This document shows, piece by piece, positions 12,206 to 25,171 of a stretch of 64,000 nt of DNA. Position 1 is the first letter of the stretch; every line of letters begins with the position of its first letter. The stretch comes from Tanypteryx hageni (lineage: Eukaryota; Arthropoda; Insecta; Odonata; Petaluridae), in NCBI GenBank assembly GCA_028673005.1, contig CM054115.1:60576907-60640906 (forward strand), written 5' to 3'. The translations under genes were made by a program, and so were the position numbers. The notes beneath the pieces are model-generated. The model saw nothing but the letters and a program-made list of their open reading frames with translations. It was not told the DNA's origin and ran no database searches.

Positions 12206-15200
12206 AGTCTTATGATCATTTAATTCCATTACAACTTTTGTTAATCTGATAAGTTCAAAAACATACAAGAAATGTAATGTCAGATTATTCAAGTTTTAAA
12301 AATATTCAAATGCCAATAGGGTTATGAAAAACGCTCGAACGTCGACTATGGAGCCGGGAAGTTCCCGCAAATTATTGCTTTGTTAGTTTTATCTTACGAT
12401 CATGCTATAAAATTTATGTTTTATCGAAAAATTCTCCCCCTCCAACATATGCTATTCCCAAACTTGTCTGTATTGGCCTTCACTTGGTGGTATTTCATCT
12501 TTAAAAAACCACGACAAAAATAACTTTTACAATACCACAAATGTAATTTACAAAATTCACGACAAAATTCATGATAATGATGATACTAAGCATCAAAATT
12601 AAATTTTTGGTAGTGTAAATGTTATTTTTGCCGTGTTTTGCAATATCCCCCATTCTGCTAGTACCTTTTCAACATGAACATAACTCGGGAGGCCTTCATG
12701 TTTGTATTTAGTCAAATCTTCATATGTTTCGTTTTATTCACGAGGACTTCTGTTCCACCATTTGGGTGATTCAATACCATTCCGTTATTCCCTGTTATAT
12801 TTTCCATCCTCCCATTCTCTGTTTACATAGAGGCGCAAACGAAACTCTTTGACGTTAAAAAAATCTTAAAAGCTGAAATGGAAAGTAATGCGAGCGGAAT
12901 GCTTCGAAGCGGTTTTGAGTGAGAGAATGTACAGCTCACTCTTCGACATAATTCTTTTCACCTACCTACTTTGACGTATATATGTATACAAAAAACTGAG
13001 CATCCATCTTAGTTTACTATAATATTTATGGCACGAGTTTTTCGCCTCAAAACTGAAACTTCTTCACTCTCTAAAAATTCTTGAATTTCAGAAAGTATAA
13101 CGACACCCTTCGGTATTTATAGGGCCTATCCATTAAAATATCAAGTTACGTCTCTCGTGAAAGGCAAATAAAGAACTTTAAACTTGAATATTCCTAAGTA
13201 ATGGGAGTAAAATATCGTCTTGAATTATTCATAAAATTTCCTTTATGAGACAGTAATATTACCGCTGGAAGCACCCGCAGTCTTGCGACATTCCTACCAA
13301 TCAATTTACATTCGATATTTTCTTCTCTCTAACGTTAATTTAACTCGAAGAATCGCAATAATTTGATTCAAATTGGTACCCATTCTTTTTTGTAATTTTT
13401 TGCTACATCACAAATTTTATTGATTCTACTTTCGTGTAATTTGAATAAAAATGTGGAATTTTCGCTGTCGAAGTAAATTTTGTTCTTCATTTCACTAGTA
13501 CAGTGATTTTTCGATGCTAAACTAATCAAATATTTTTAATCGCTATTTTATTAATATTCATTAAAAGTAATTTTAATGTAGTTTGAGGATTGTTCGCTAA
13601 CCATATAATATAGAATAGAACACATTTATAATTAAAATATTTCATAAGGATTGCATAATTTAGTGTAATAAACAGGAGGAAAAATTAATATTACAGATAT
13701 TATGACAGCTATTTATATTGCAAATAACTGCATGTATCACGTACTGCAAGGCAAGGATCAATTACAACAATCATTATGAGACTGAAAGAAAGCATCAGCG
13801 TAATTTATGATTTCTCTTACTTGGCATACAGCAGCAGCTACTATTTCTGCTAGTAGATTGATTGATATCCGTTTCTTCACGAGCCTCGATATTTTTTATT
13901 ACTAAGAACATTTTTCCTACAAAAAAGTGAAGTTCTTAAATGCTTTTGTTCAATTCATTTGTATCAATTAAAAGTCTAACACGATTTTAAGGACTACTCA
14001 ATTTAACTAATACTCTTTTCCTTTTCTGCCAAGACAATTTATTTCCTCTTAGTTATGCTACGGAAGAGGAAGCCATATTGTTTTCCATTTCAATTTTTTT
14101 CCTTGTTCCATCCTCGAGAAAAAAAAATCGCCTTTAACTCATTAACCATTTTCTTTAATTATTTACCTCCCCCTTCGCTTTAATACCTTGTTGTAATTTC
14201 CTCTCACTCAATTTCCTCATCAATTTCGAGCTTCTCCCTCTGCCCATTCCTCCCCGGCCCAATTTCACCCCTACCGTGGCCCATTTTACCCCACCTCATC
14301 TTCCTCCTCTCTCTCTTTATCCTCCCGTTATGCCTCGTTTATATTCGTAACGAAAGTCTGCAGGAAGGAGTAAAGTTATGGAAGCGGAGGGAAGATCGCG
14401 CATGTCACAGCGCTTAAGGGAGTCCGTCCTTACGGCTCCCCCGAGGACGAGCGAAGACATGCCGCCCCGAATAAGCGAAACACGAGACGCATATGACGCC
14501 CTCTCGAAAGAACCATTTCTCTCCCAAGTTCACCCCTCGGGCAGGTTTTAAGCCCTCCAACCTGAGAAGAAAAAAATAGCGTATTTCGTTCGAGAAGGCT
14601 CGTGCGTTAGAACGAGAGTGAGAGAGAAAGAAGAGGTCGGAACGAAACAGGAAACCTTATCCATCTGTTATTCTATCATCTTCTCCGACCCCATCGAGCG
14701 AGATAATTGCGTGGATAAAAGCGGCGTTGGCAGTTTTAAGGGCTTTGGAGAAAGAGAGAATACTATCCGTTGTTTAGAGGGGCCGAATCGGTCCCGATCT
14801 TTCAATGCGTTGTCCGTTAACATTCCCATTAATACAATAGGATGGGTTTCTGCGCGAACTGATGGACCAATTTCCAACTGCTGTGATTTATAATTACATC
14901 CACTAGTGGATCGAATTTCATTGAGAAGCAAATGGGCATTCCGTGATAATTTTGGTTGAATTAAATTGTAAACCTAGGCGGTTGCAGAATACTTTAAGTT
15001 TCTATCGAATTAAAATATTAATTTATTTATTCTCATTTACAAAAACAAAAATCTTGTGAAGTTTTGTATTATGTGAGAAAGCTCAACATACAATCATTCG
15101 TATTCTGAAATATCCAAAAATCAAAATAATGCCGTTTAATATTAACAGCTGAGAAATAAATGCGCGAATTACTGTGATAAGATTGATGAAGAGTTTACTC

Positions 15201-16690
15201 CGAAGCCTAAATTAGAATAGTTGCAATAAAACTATATCAAATAATCTGAATATAAAGTTGCCGTGTGATGTTTTTTCTTTATGACTGTAACAAATGTTTT
15301 TCAAACTACTCCACCTAAACCGTTTTTCTTATAATTCTATGATAACTCATCTATCATCCCATTCAAAACATTTTCGAGCAGTGTTTAATAAACGCTACCA
15401 TCGATTCCCCAGGCATGAGACGCTTCTAGTGTTATCCAATACATAAACTGAGCACGTATCCATGGCTGACTGGAGTTATCGCGTCTCCTCATCTCACCCT
15501 TCCCGGTTCGCTATCCGAGGGCGTTATTTTTCTCTCTCGAGACAAAAGACGCCATCCCGAAGGAAGCGCACCTTTATATTTTATGCTGTACGGCGAAGCT
15601 TTCGGAAAGTGAAATCCGGGTTTTTTTACCTACACGCACATGTTGTCACGCAACACGAGAGAAAGGAAAAAAATTAAGGTACCATATAGCCCGGATCCAT
15701 CTCAAACACATCCCCCCCCTTCTACCCCCTTATTCTCCGAGTTTACTTTTCGCACATTTTCTTCCCTCCTGGAACCCTTTTCTTCTCTCTCCTTTCCCCC
15801 CTCTCCTCCCACTATTCATTTCCACTGTTTCCCCCTCCACTTTCTCAACTCCGTACGTGCGAAAGGGAGTTTTTAGAGCACGCGAGGGCCGTGGGCTATC
15901 GACATTCAGGCCGCGTTTCCGTCGGAGACACAAAGAATGGAAATGCCTTTCCACTCTCTCTCTTTCGCCCTTATCCTTCTCACCCGCGCCTTCTTTGCCG
16001 CTTTCTTCTCACTCCCCCTCCCTTTCTCTCCCTTCCTCATTTTCTACTTCTAGCCCTTTCGGATCCCTCTCTTCTGATCTATACCGATTACACACGGTGC
16101 GCTTCTCACTTCTCCCCATCTCTTCCACCTTCCTCTACCTCTCTCCTTTTTTCCTCCCCCCTCCCGTCCTCCAATCACGACACCTACCTTTCCAGAGCGC
16201 AACCTATTTCTTCAACTTGACCAATTTTTTCCAGTCTGTTGACGCATATTCGAAATGAGAACGTGCCTAAATCCTCGATCTAGCTTCATTCGCTACCTTT
16301 TCCCTTCTTTATACACATACATACACGCACGCAAACATATATATATATATAATGTATGGTAAGCTTTTGCCTCCTTTCCCTTTTCTCCGATGATGTCAGG
16401 TGGGGATTAGGCGGCTCCTCACGTTTCCCTGGAATCAAATTCCTTTTTTACCTTCGCGACTATAACGACCGGAAATTGTCACGACGCGTAGAAAGGGAGT
16501 TGATATTCGGGTGGGATTTCATCCTCGAAATTATCTGTCCTTTTTTCCCGGTTTTTACCCTCCGGGATCTTTCTTTCCGCAGGAGCATGCTTCTTTTCGT
16601 GAAATCGAAAGATGCGAGTTTTTTAAAAAGAACTCCGAGAGCAATCTAGATTTATCCGGCTGACAAAATAATATTTTATCCTTCAATCCA
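12206..16690. other. Non-coding DNA with a CT-rich stretch
   Basis: No gene is recognised. AT-rich to about 14100, GC-richer at 14200-14900 and 15400-15680, and strongly pyrimidine-rich at 15700-16240. A short (AT)n run lies at 16337-16351. Open frames at 15640-16258 are Ser/Pro/Leu-rich translations of the CT-rich DNA. Confidence 0.4.
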
Positions 16691-16700
16691 GGCGTCGTGC

Positions 16701-16749
16701 ACGTGTACGGACCTTTGCAGTTCCGCCTGTCGAGGTTGTCCGTACACGT
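16701..16749. repeat. Perfect 12-bp inverted repeat
   Basis: ACGTGTACGGAC (16701-16712) and GTCCGTACACGT (16738-16749) are exact reverse complements with a 25-bp spacer. A further TTACGGACC follows at 16749, so the core TACGGAC occurs three times. No gene is nearby. It could be a small hairpin or a paired protein-binding site. Confidence 0.5.
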
Positions 16750-17713
16750 TTACGGACCCTGACTTCTATTTTCCGAAGTATCTGTATCATCTATTTACAT
16801 TTTCCTCAACATTAAAATAGACAAATAACAAGGATGGTGAAATGCTTCAAAATTGTAGGTTTGAGGGGCCAACGATTTTGAAAGTGATCGGCTTGAGGGG
16901 TGAATAGTGTCTTTGACGCGTGACACATTTCGCAAAATCGCTAGTATGACTTGTGAGATCTTAATAGTCGATCGTTATTGCTGTACGCATTTTATTTTAC
17001 AGTAAGGTCGTCGTCATTGAACTTTTATAATAAAAAACAATTTAAATTTTTATTGACCTCATCTAAAACATTCCTATTTAACAGGGTATGTCAATTTTGT
17101 ATTGTAATCGACCATAGCTGTTAGTTTTAATCTATTGCCATATCTGCTTAGAAGTGCTTGTTTTCACTCGCGAAATCAAATATGTATCATCATTTATCTT
17201 GCAGTAATTTTGCCTATGGTCGATATCTATAATGCCATCTATATTAATTTCCATTGATCTTTGATATAACGTTAGGAGTAATGCGAAGACTCTCTCCTTT
17301 AATGAACGAAAAAACTATAAAATGTCATCTCCCTTCATCTATATATTAATAGTTTCACAAATATTTGAAAACTAAATTTATTTGAATATTTTTGTCATTC
17401 AACACATTCACTGCGAGCTACGAACTCGACGCTTTTATTAAGAAGCGGATATAAGATGAAAGATTGCTGTCTATAACAAAGATAAAAGTAGGCGAAATCT
17501 GAATCTGCAAACAAAATTTTAGAATATTAAATCTAGTGCACAACATATAAAAGGAATATAAAGGGGACAAACAATACTTCCGTGAATATTTTTAACAACA
17601 AATACTTACACTATGTAGATAAAATTCTTTCTTGGATGAAGAACAATACTGATAAGTAACTTCGAAAAAAATAAGAAATCTAAATAGAAAAACTCCTAAA
17701 ATATGCAAAATAC

Positions 17714-17715
<2 letters not shown>
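16750..17715. other. AT-rich non-coding DNA
   Basis: Nothing recognisable is encoded. ATCGACCATAG at about 17107 and CTATGGTCGAT at about 17213 form a perfect 11-bp inverted pair of unknown meaning. Confidence 0.4.

Positions 17716-17776
<61 letters not shown>
17716..17776. repeat. (TA)n microsatellite
   Basis: About 60 bp of uninterrupted TA dinucleotides. It marks one side of a roughly 190-bp unique-looking block whose other side is a second (TA)n run. Confidence 0.95.
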
Positions 17777-17779
<3 letters not shown>

Positions 17780-17963
17780 CTTAAGGAAATGAAAAGGTAG
17801 TGATGAGGGTGGCAACAAGGTGTTGAAAGAAGCCCAGCGGACACTTACCAAGTCGGGGACCAAGACTGCAGGCTGCTGGGGGCGTCGAAGAGACACGTTG
17901 AAAACACAAACACAAAAAACACAAAAAAACACGCAAGCTTATCGGGTCTATGCCCTTCTTCAG

Positions 17964-17965
<2 letters not shown>
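17777..17965 (-). mobile_element. Possible 3' fragment of a Penelope-like or other retroelement
   Basis: Read on the minus strand the block begins CGCTGAAGAAGGGCATAGAC and goes on to CCGATAAGCTT. It resembles the conserved 'ctgaagatgg...ccgaaacg' tails seen at the ends of several arthropod retroelements, especially Penelope-like ones. It is enclosed by (TA)n on both sides, which fits insertion into or growth of a simple repeat. No coding is visible, so the assignment rests only on remembered similarity. Confidence 0.3.
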
Positions 17966-18026
<61 letters not shown>

Positions 18027-18038
18027 TATATATATATG
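17966..18038. repeat. (TA)n microsatellite
   Basis: About 73 bp of TA dinucleotides with one GATA interruption near the end. Confidence 0.95.
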
Positions 18039-18261
18039 TCTCCTATTAAGAAACACTTCAGATAATTTATATTATTAAAAACAGAAACGATAAAATAAAA
18101 CCTTAAACACCAGTTTTCGCAAGGTTGGGAGAAAAAATACTCTGCAAAAATGGAAACGATGCTATTCACTACGAAGCTAGAGTCGTACTGAAAGGCGAGA
18201 TACAGACACAAAAGCATAAACCGCATGCGGTTTTTTGTCCCACTGCTTTGAAAAGAAAGAC

Positions 18262-18330
18262 TCGGGTGGCTCACACTGTGAGTCGCCCGCTCCTCTGTAG
18301 AATCCCGGGTGACACGTGTGAGTTGCCCGT
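18262..18330. repeat. Two adjacent GC-rich palindromes, 43-bp period
   Basis: Copy 1 (18264-18289) is nearly palindromic around CTCACACTGTGAG and is bounded by CGGGTG and CGCCCG. Copy 2 (18307-18329) has GGGTGACACGTGTGAG with TTGCCCG and contains a CACGTG core. The pair stands out in AT-rich surroundings. Its origin is unknown; it resembles subterminal palindromes of DNA transposons. Confidence 0.5.
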
Positions 18331-21300
18331 ACTGAATATGTCAATCCCTAAATATAGGAAGATTTTATGTTATTGTTCGTTTTTATTCTTAACAAGACGC
18401 AGGTGTGTTGCATAAGTGAAAAAAGAGCAGTCACATTTGTAATTGGGGATTGGTATATCACCATCGATAACGCCATATTCGATGCACGTAAATCTCGTAA
18501 GATTGATTTAGGATATAATAACTGTAACTTAGTAACGAAGAAATATTTTTGTTGCGAAATGAAAACACGCGAATGTCCGATTTTCATTTCTCGAGTTTCA
18601 GCTTCGCACGATTTAAAAAGAAAAAAATCTATTTTTGCCGAAAGTGCTACTGAAAAAACCCTTTCGCTTGTTTAAAAACATCAATAATTACCTTTATTTG
18701 AAAAGAAATCGTTCGCGTCGTGGGAAAATTTAACCACACGCAAATATCTAGCTGAATGATCAATCTCACTTTGACGAATTTACATTTATAAGTTTGTTTT
18801 TGATATCGTTGTGAATTATACGCCCAATAAGAACATTGTTCCTGGGATGTATATCTTTGAATGTTTTTTTTAAAGAACCTTGTTTCATATAATAATGTTT
18901 GCGTCATAAGATTTCTGATTTCTAGTATTAACTTTCTAATAATTTTTCTATAGTTCTGTTGTTTTTAAAATTAAAATGTTTTTCTTAATGTAAAGTATAT
19001 CTCTGATCGACCAATTGTGCCTCAGAGTTTATGTAATACGAATTCAAGTTTAATGTAAATTCGATCGCCAACTCCTGCGATAACTGAAAAATAATCAAAT
19101 ACTTAATCGATGTTTATTCTGTGATCTTACTCTTAACTATAATTAATTAGTGGTACCCGCAAAAAATTCTGCAAAATCAGTCAGAAATCTGCATGTTTAA
19201 AAGTAATAATAGCCTATTTCTCCTTATAAAATTAGACAACTGACATTTTGAATTTCATGTTTGTTTTTATAATGTATATGTGCAATGTTTATTTATTTAT
19301 TTATTTATTAAAAAATACATTGCAATTAGGCCATCCGGCCAAGTGGCAAAGAAACAATATATCTATAAACATAATGATATTTACAATCACAATTATTTTA
19401 AAAATACACTTTCTACAATATCTTTAATATTAAAATTCAATTTGGCACTTGAAGTGCGGATTTTCGGAGTTCATGGAAGGCCTTCACGGCTAACGTAGCG
19501 GCCATGGGGCCCACAAAGTCCCCACCGTACTTCACCCTTCCAAGCAATCCCCTACTTTTCCAGCACTTAGGTACAGTTACCGTCATGAATATATAATAAT
19601 AAAATAATATGTAATTTTATTGTTTCTCCCTTACGAAAAAGATAATATTCCAATATTATCGTTAAAGATGCCTCGAGTCCACACGCAGTTTACTGAATAA
19701 TTATAATCTGCAATTATTAACGTTGCAATCTATTAAGTTTGACGTTGCTACAACTATAATTTCAATGCTTCATAAAAAGCACGCAGCAAATAACGTGATT
19801 CTTTCGTCTATTTGAAGGCTTAATTGACGCTAATTCAAACGGAGGAAACAATGCGGGTCGCCTTGGCAGCACCCGGAAAGAGTACGAAAAAGCCATACAT
19901 TTTTTTTAATGCGTGTTTCTGTCAAATTCTTCCGTGTAACATCTAAACATCACACGAATAAGATATTTGATAGCTTTAGCAGTCGAATAAAGTAAAATCG
20001 GAGAAATTCGGTCCATAATTACGTTTTTTAATGAATGAAGGATATAAACCTTGCACCTAGAAAAATCTAAACTCCTGTGTAAATATATGGGAAAATATAA
20101 TTGCCTCCTGGAGTCAGACCTGGAACACTTCCGTAAAAGGAAATAGTTTTCCTGGGGTCTCCTACTTGGCAGAAACAAAATAGCGTTTACAACAATTCTC
20201 TATGACAAATTGTTCAAGAGATAAAAGGGGGACGGACAGACAGACAGGCGGGCGGAAGGACAGACATTGAGTAATTATATATAAAAGATTGTATATAGAA
20301 TTTTTATGCAAAATGAAAAATTAGGGTTAAATATAGCAGTCCAAACATTAATTTTATCGTAAACCGATTTTACTGGAATTTCTACAGTCGGAAATAGATT
20401 TTTTAATAAGTCGAAGTTAAACGTCCTTTTTGATAAAGACGTGAGCAAGCCATAAAACAAGCATCGTTCCATCCTGTTTGACTGCGCAGCAACAGAGAAA
20501 GCTCATTAATGTTGGGTTTCAAGATATGGAGGAGCGTCAACATGATTCAGACACCGTCCGAATATTTTTCTCCCTTGGGAGTTCCCTATTTCACGTTTTC
20601 GCTCTCGTATCCGGGGGATAAATAGTATTGGAAAAGTGACAAAAGGATAACATCCGCCGCGAAGCAGAGGCGCTGCGGTATTATACCATCAGAGGTAGTT
20701 TCTTGGTCCCTGCCAGTCACGTATCCAATTGGATGTCACGCGCACGCTGCATCGAAGAAGTGCAAGGCGCGTTGGAATAGGAGGGAGAGAGAGAGAGATG
20801 CATGGCGGTTCTGTGCCACTGCTCTCCATCTATTCCGCCAATGGGGTCCCAGTAGCATTCATGGCCACCAGGCAGTCACCTCACATCCTGCCAGACACAT
20901 CCTATTTCCACGAGTCTTAACCGTTGCTACTTCCCTTTCCCTCCTCCCGTCTCCCCTGACTTTCATGATCAGACTTCCGATGATCAATGAAATCATATAT
21001 TTGAAAATCTTCAACAGCAATATATATATATATATATAACACACATTTATCCTACGGCGTTATTTATTTATACATACTCAACTAATCAGAGATCAAAATC
21101 AATTAGTAAAATGAAGCTTTTTCTACCAGCATTTTATGCAACATTTAATAATTTTTTTTTATTGCAACTTAATTTTTTGGTGGCCTCTTGGACTCCATAT
21201 GCGTTCATGTCTGAAGTTATTTGTCATTCTGTCTTGGCGATGCTATATCCTTAGGGAGCTCTTTGCACACATTGTTGTATTATTTCTTGTTTTCGTTTTA

Positions 21301-23584
21301 GTGCATCTTGATTGTTAGTAAGGTGAAAGAAAAATTACTGATAAGTTAGAGTAATAAACAAATATCACATTTCAGATTTATAATAGCAATAATTAAGATA
21401 GTAGATAAATATCAACTCTCTCTGGCCTAATTTTTTACAATGACAGAAAATGCTGCTCCAAAAAGTTGTAAATGTTTTTAAAAAACAATAGTATTTAAGT
21501 TTAAATTGTTTTCTGTTGCAAAATTTTTTCTTCAATGTTGCTGCATTAGACAAAAATTAATTAAAATAAAATATTAAAACTGTCGCCTTTAAGCTGCCCC
21601 CGGATGTAAAGGGCTTTTCTTGAAAGTGAGTTATAGTCCTTAAAGAATAAAATTTGAGCTATCCTAAATTATGGTGTGGCAAGAGAAAAACGATAAGTTG
21701 ATTAATAGAAATTATTACTTACATAAAATTATCTTTGACACCCAGTTTCGAAAATTCTTACCGAAAGCTGCTTGTAGAACGTTTTACGTTGCCAATTATT
21801 GATTTTCTGACTTTGGACCTTAATTTAGTTGGTGTTCGTGGAGACGTTAATTACACGCATTGTGGTATCCTGGAACAACATGATTTGCAAGTTAATGAAA
21901 TCCTTTCACATTTTATGGGAGAATTTTCACGTTCCCCTTTCTTCTCACTTTTATGTTCTCGTTTGCGTCAATATTAGTTTCCAGCATAAGAAAAAGAGTC
22001 GTTTTACAGCTGTTAGTAACTCGTAAAATCCCAGGATTCGTTAGAGGCAATAAATATTTCACGAGAGTTCGGTGAATGAAAATTTATATCTTAATAAAAA
22101 CTTAAAATTCCACAGTGAGCTTTTAAGAGGGGCGTAAAAAGTTATATAGAAAAAAGAACATTTGACATCTTAGCCATAACAATTTCGTGCCTCTTGTTAA
22201 TACTATTATGTGTTTGCAAGGGTGTAATAATGTGAATGAGTTCATCGAGCCGTTAGCTTCTTTAACTCATCTTTAACAATTTTGATGATCAATTTAACTA
22301 CGAATTGGATTTTTTATGTTATATAATTTTTACTAATAATAATATTAATAAAATAACTTGATATCAACTTCCTATTTTTTTCAAAAACTATAAGGTATTC
22401 TGCGATGGTGTAAATTATTGTGTAAACAAAATAGAAATTTAGATTTATAACTGTTTTTAATCGGGTAATTTTTGCATCTTTCGCTTCAAAATTGGGGTAA
22501 GAAATGTTCTGATTTTTATGCTGAGTGAATAATTATTCTTGAAGTGCGCAATGTATATGTATATCATTTTAGAAGATACAAATACGAGAAATAATCGGAA
22601 TGGAGTCGGAACATGAAGCAGTTTTGGACTTGATTAGTCTATCGAAGTCTGACATATTGCTTTCGATAACACCGCCTATTTCTAACATAGAAATAGTTAT
22701 CTTTCCAGCAAATGCTGGTAAAAGGATTCCGACCCCTCCTAAAAATTCCTCAATTGATTCCATAAATTAAGATTTATCTTTTTCATTATCCAAAGAATTT
22801 GATATTTAATGAAGTTTATCTAAACAACAAAAAATGAACTTTTCATATATATTGAAGGCAGATTAAGCAATTTACTTTAAAGATTGTTGAAATAATAGCA
22901 TCAACTCTTATCAGTGTTTTTTATAGAGAATTACTGAAAAATATTTCAACGCAAATCATTCTTCTCAACTTAGAGCAAATTATTATATAATTGGTGATTT
23001 GAATCTAAAAAATTATAGATAAATTGAAGCGCAATAAGAGTTACATGGTAAGAGGGATGGACAGGTAACACTTGCGGGTGTTTCTGTAAATCTCGAAATC
23101 AATTCCGTCTAACTCTCACATGGACTTTATACCAAACGCGTTATTTTAAAACATGCGCGTAACCTGCCCAACCCATTCTCGTGAATCAGAAATGGAAGGA
23201 ACCATCTGACCTCTCTCTCACTCTTTATTTCTTTCTGGGAATCAAGTAAAGTGTTTGCAATCTTCGGTGTCTCGGCGGTTCTCAGTGAGAGGCAATGGAA
23301 GAGGAGGTCAAGGGAAAAGGAGGGAGTGAAAGGACTTTAGAGAAAGGGAAAATATATAATCCTGATGACAAATGTGTTTTTGGGGTTTATTTGTCAACTG
23401 GAACCAGATATTTGGGCATCTTTGGCACTGATACTACGCGCGTGCGGCAAACATTTCTTCTTATGTGCCCTGAGCGATCTGATTCCGGGATTATGACTAT
23501 TTGCTCCAACATTGGCGAGGGATTTTTTTTCGAAAAGCAGATCGCAAACACTCCCCTCCTCTAATTGAGAACATTTGTATAGAG
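18331..23584. other. AT-rich non-coding DNA with small repeats
   Basis: No gene is recognised. A (TTTA)n run at 19288-19309 is followed by the palindrome GGCCATCCGGCC (19329-19340). This could be the tail of a retroelement, but no coding supports it. A (GACA)-like run lies at 20231-20270 and (TA)n at 21020-21038. Open frames of 60-102 codons here have no domain features. Confidence 0.4.
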
Positions 23585-23588
23585 TTAA

Positions 23589-23689
23589 TCCGGCAATGAA
23601 ATGTAACGTCCCTCGCTTTCGTTTTACATTTCGTCAAACACGTGTCACATTTGGATGCCGATGTGTTGAATTAAAATTTTACGGCCGGG
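23589..23689. repeat. Possible tiny TTAA-flanked element
   Basis: TTAA at 23585-23588 and 23690-23693 bracket about 101 bp. The left end reads TCCGGCAATGAAAT and the right end, minus strand, CCCGGCCGTAAAAT. They match at 10 of 14 positions. This is a weak candidate for a piggyBac-type miniature element and could be coincidence in AT-rich DNA. Confidence 0.25.
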
Positions 23690-24466
23690 TTAATAGTTGA
23701 TTTGGTTTTGATGATTCGATTTTCGGTCTACCTTTTGCGTATTTATAAAGGAAAAAATTTTGCGACAACATTTAATAAGTAGGTGCAAAAAATTGGACAA
23801 TGTACCTTTCAGATACTTTTTTGTCATATTTATTCAAACTTTCCTCACATTTACTGTTTCTATAAAATGCAAATTGGAAGCGCCACGTTATGTTAAATGC
23901 CAAACATTTTTAAATTCATTACTCAGCCTTTGTTTGTAATTTTTAACATTTTACTCTTCAAAATTACGTAAATTATTTAAATAATTCAATAGCGTTTTAA
24001 ACAGTACAGTTTTTATATTATATATTTTTGTTTTGTAGTGTGGTTTTCATACCAAGAAGTAGATTGCATTGAATTTATATACCGACAGTAATTCTCAGGT
24101 AACTAGTTACAAATTTTCCTTACAAACTGGTTCCTCTTATAAATTGAAAAAATAATCGCTAACATTGTGAGCATATCCGCATTTGCATCCTTTGTAAATT
24201 GTGTGAAAATTAAAAAAATAAGATATTGAGAGTTTTTAAAAAGGAACAGAAGGCGGAAATTAATTTTAGATGATAGTTTTTATTTAAATGCATTGTTGAA
24301 TTTCTATATTTAAATACGTCAAACTTTAATAAGTACTTGCTAAAATTATTTTTATGAATGCCTGGTTTTCGATACTTGATATACTAAGAGCATAACGAAT
24401 ACTATTGGATGGTTTTATATGCAATGAACTGTAACCCATTTGACATAAGTTTACGAATTCTACACC

Positions 24467-25163
24467 CAGTGCCGTAACTAGGGCGGGGCAAGCCGAGCAT
24501 CTGTCCCGGGCGCAACTAAAGAAGAGGCGCAAAAATTGTTAATGGCAAGTTGTGTGAGGTTCCATGGCACAAGGACAGGGGCGATTTCTCTACTATACTC
24601 GATCCAGACATTATGCATAGCAACTATAAATTTCGATGATGTTATTGATGAGTATGCTGAATTAAAATTACGTAGAATAACTCTTTAATATTAAAATATT
24701 TATACTTTCTGCATGCACGTACCTATAAATTTACTTGGGGGGGGTCTAAGGCCGAAAACCAATTTCCAGCAATTGATTAAATAAAAGTCTATTCAAATAA
24801 TATAAACTTTTATAACGTTTTTAGGTCTCATAACTCAACGCAGCAAGTGGCAGCGTAGCAAGAGACAACATAGCAAGTTTTTAGCGTGGTTATCGCAGAT
24901 TCCACAAATATCTGTACACCGGAGGGGGGTCTGGGCCCCCCTCCCCCTCTGCATACGTCCTTGACTTTCTGTATTTCAATTACATATGTGTAATTATGTA
25001 TGCAATTATAGGTATTTATAATTTCGTATTTAAATTTTGTACATTTATAGTGAGAAATGGTATCATTTATAGGTTATTTTTATTTATTATTAGATAATTT
25101 TATATGGAAAGGGCGCATATTTTTCAGTTTGTCCCGGATGATAAAAAGCTAGTTACGGCGCTG
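24467..25163. mobile_element. Non-autonomous hAT-like element with perfect target duplication (697 bp)
   Basis: The left end reads CAGTGCCGTAACTAG and the right end, minus strand, CAGCGCCGTAACTAG (14 of 15 identical). The same octamer, TCTACACC, flanks both sides (24459-24466 and 25164-25171). CAG-initial inverted repeats with an 8-bp duplication fit the hAT superfamily. The interior has no transposase. It contains a G-run near 24738 and a GGAGGGGGGTCTGGG block near 24921, which may belong to another nested repeat. The perfect duplication suggests a fairly recent insertion. Confidence 0.75.
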
Positions 25164-25171
25164 TCTACACC

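Noticed and set aside
17820..18274. Open frames with long Tyr-Ile repeats
   Set aside because: They are translations of (TA)n microsatellites.
19288..19500. Retroelement tail ending in (TTTA)n
   Set aside because: The palindrome GGCCATCCGGCC and the simple repeat are suggestive, but no coding or duplicated flank was found, so no element is called.
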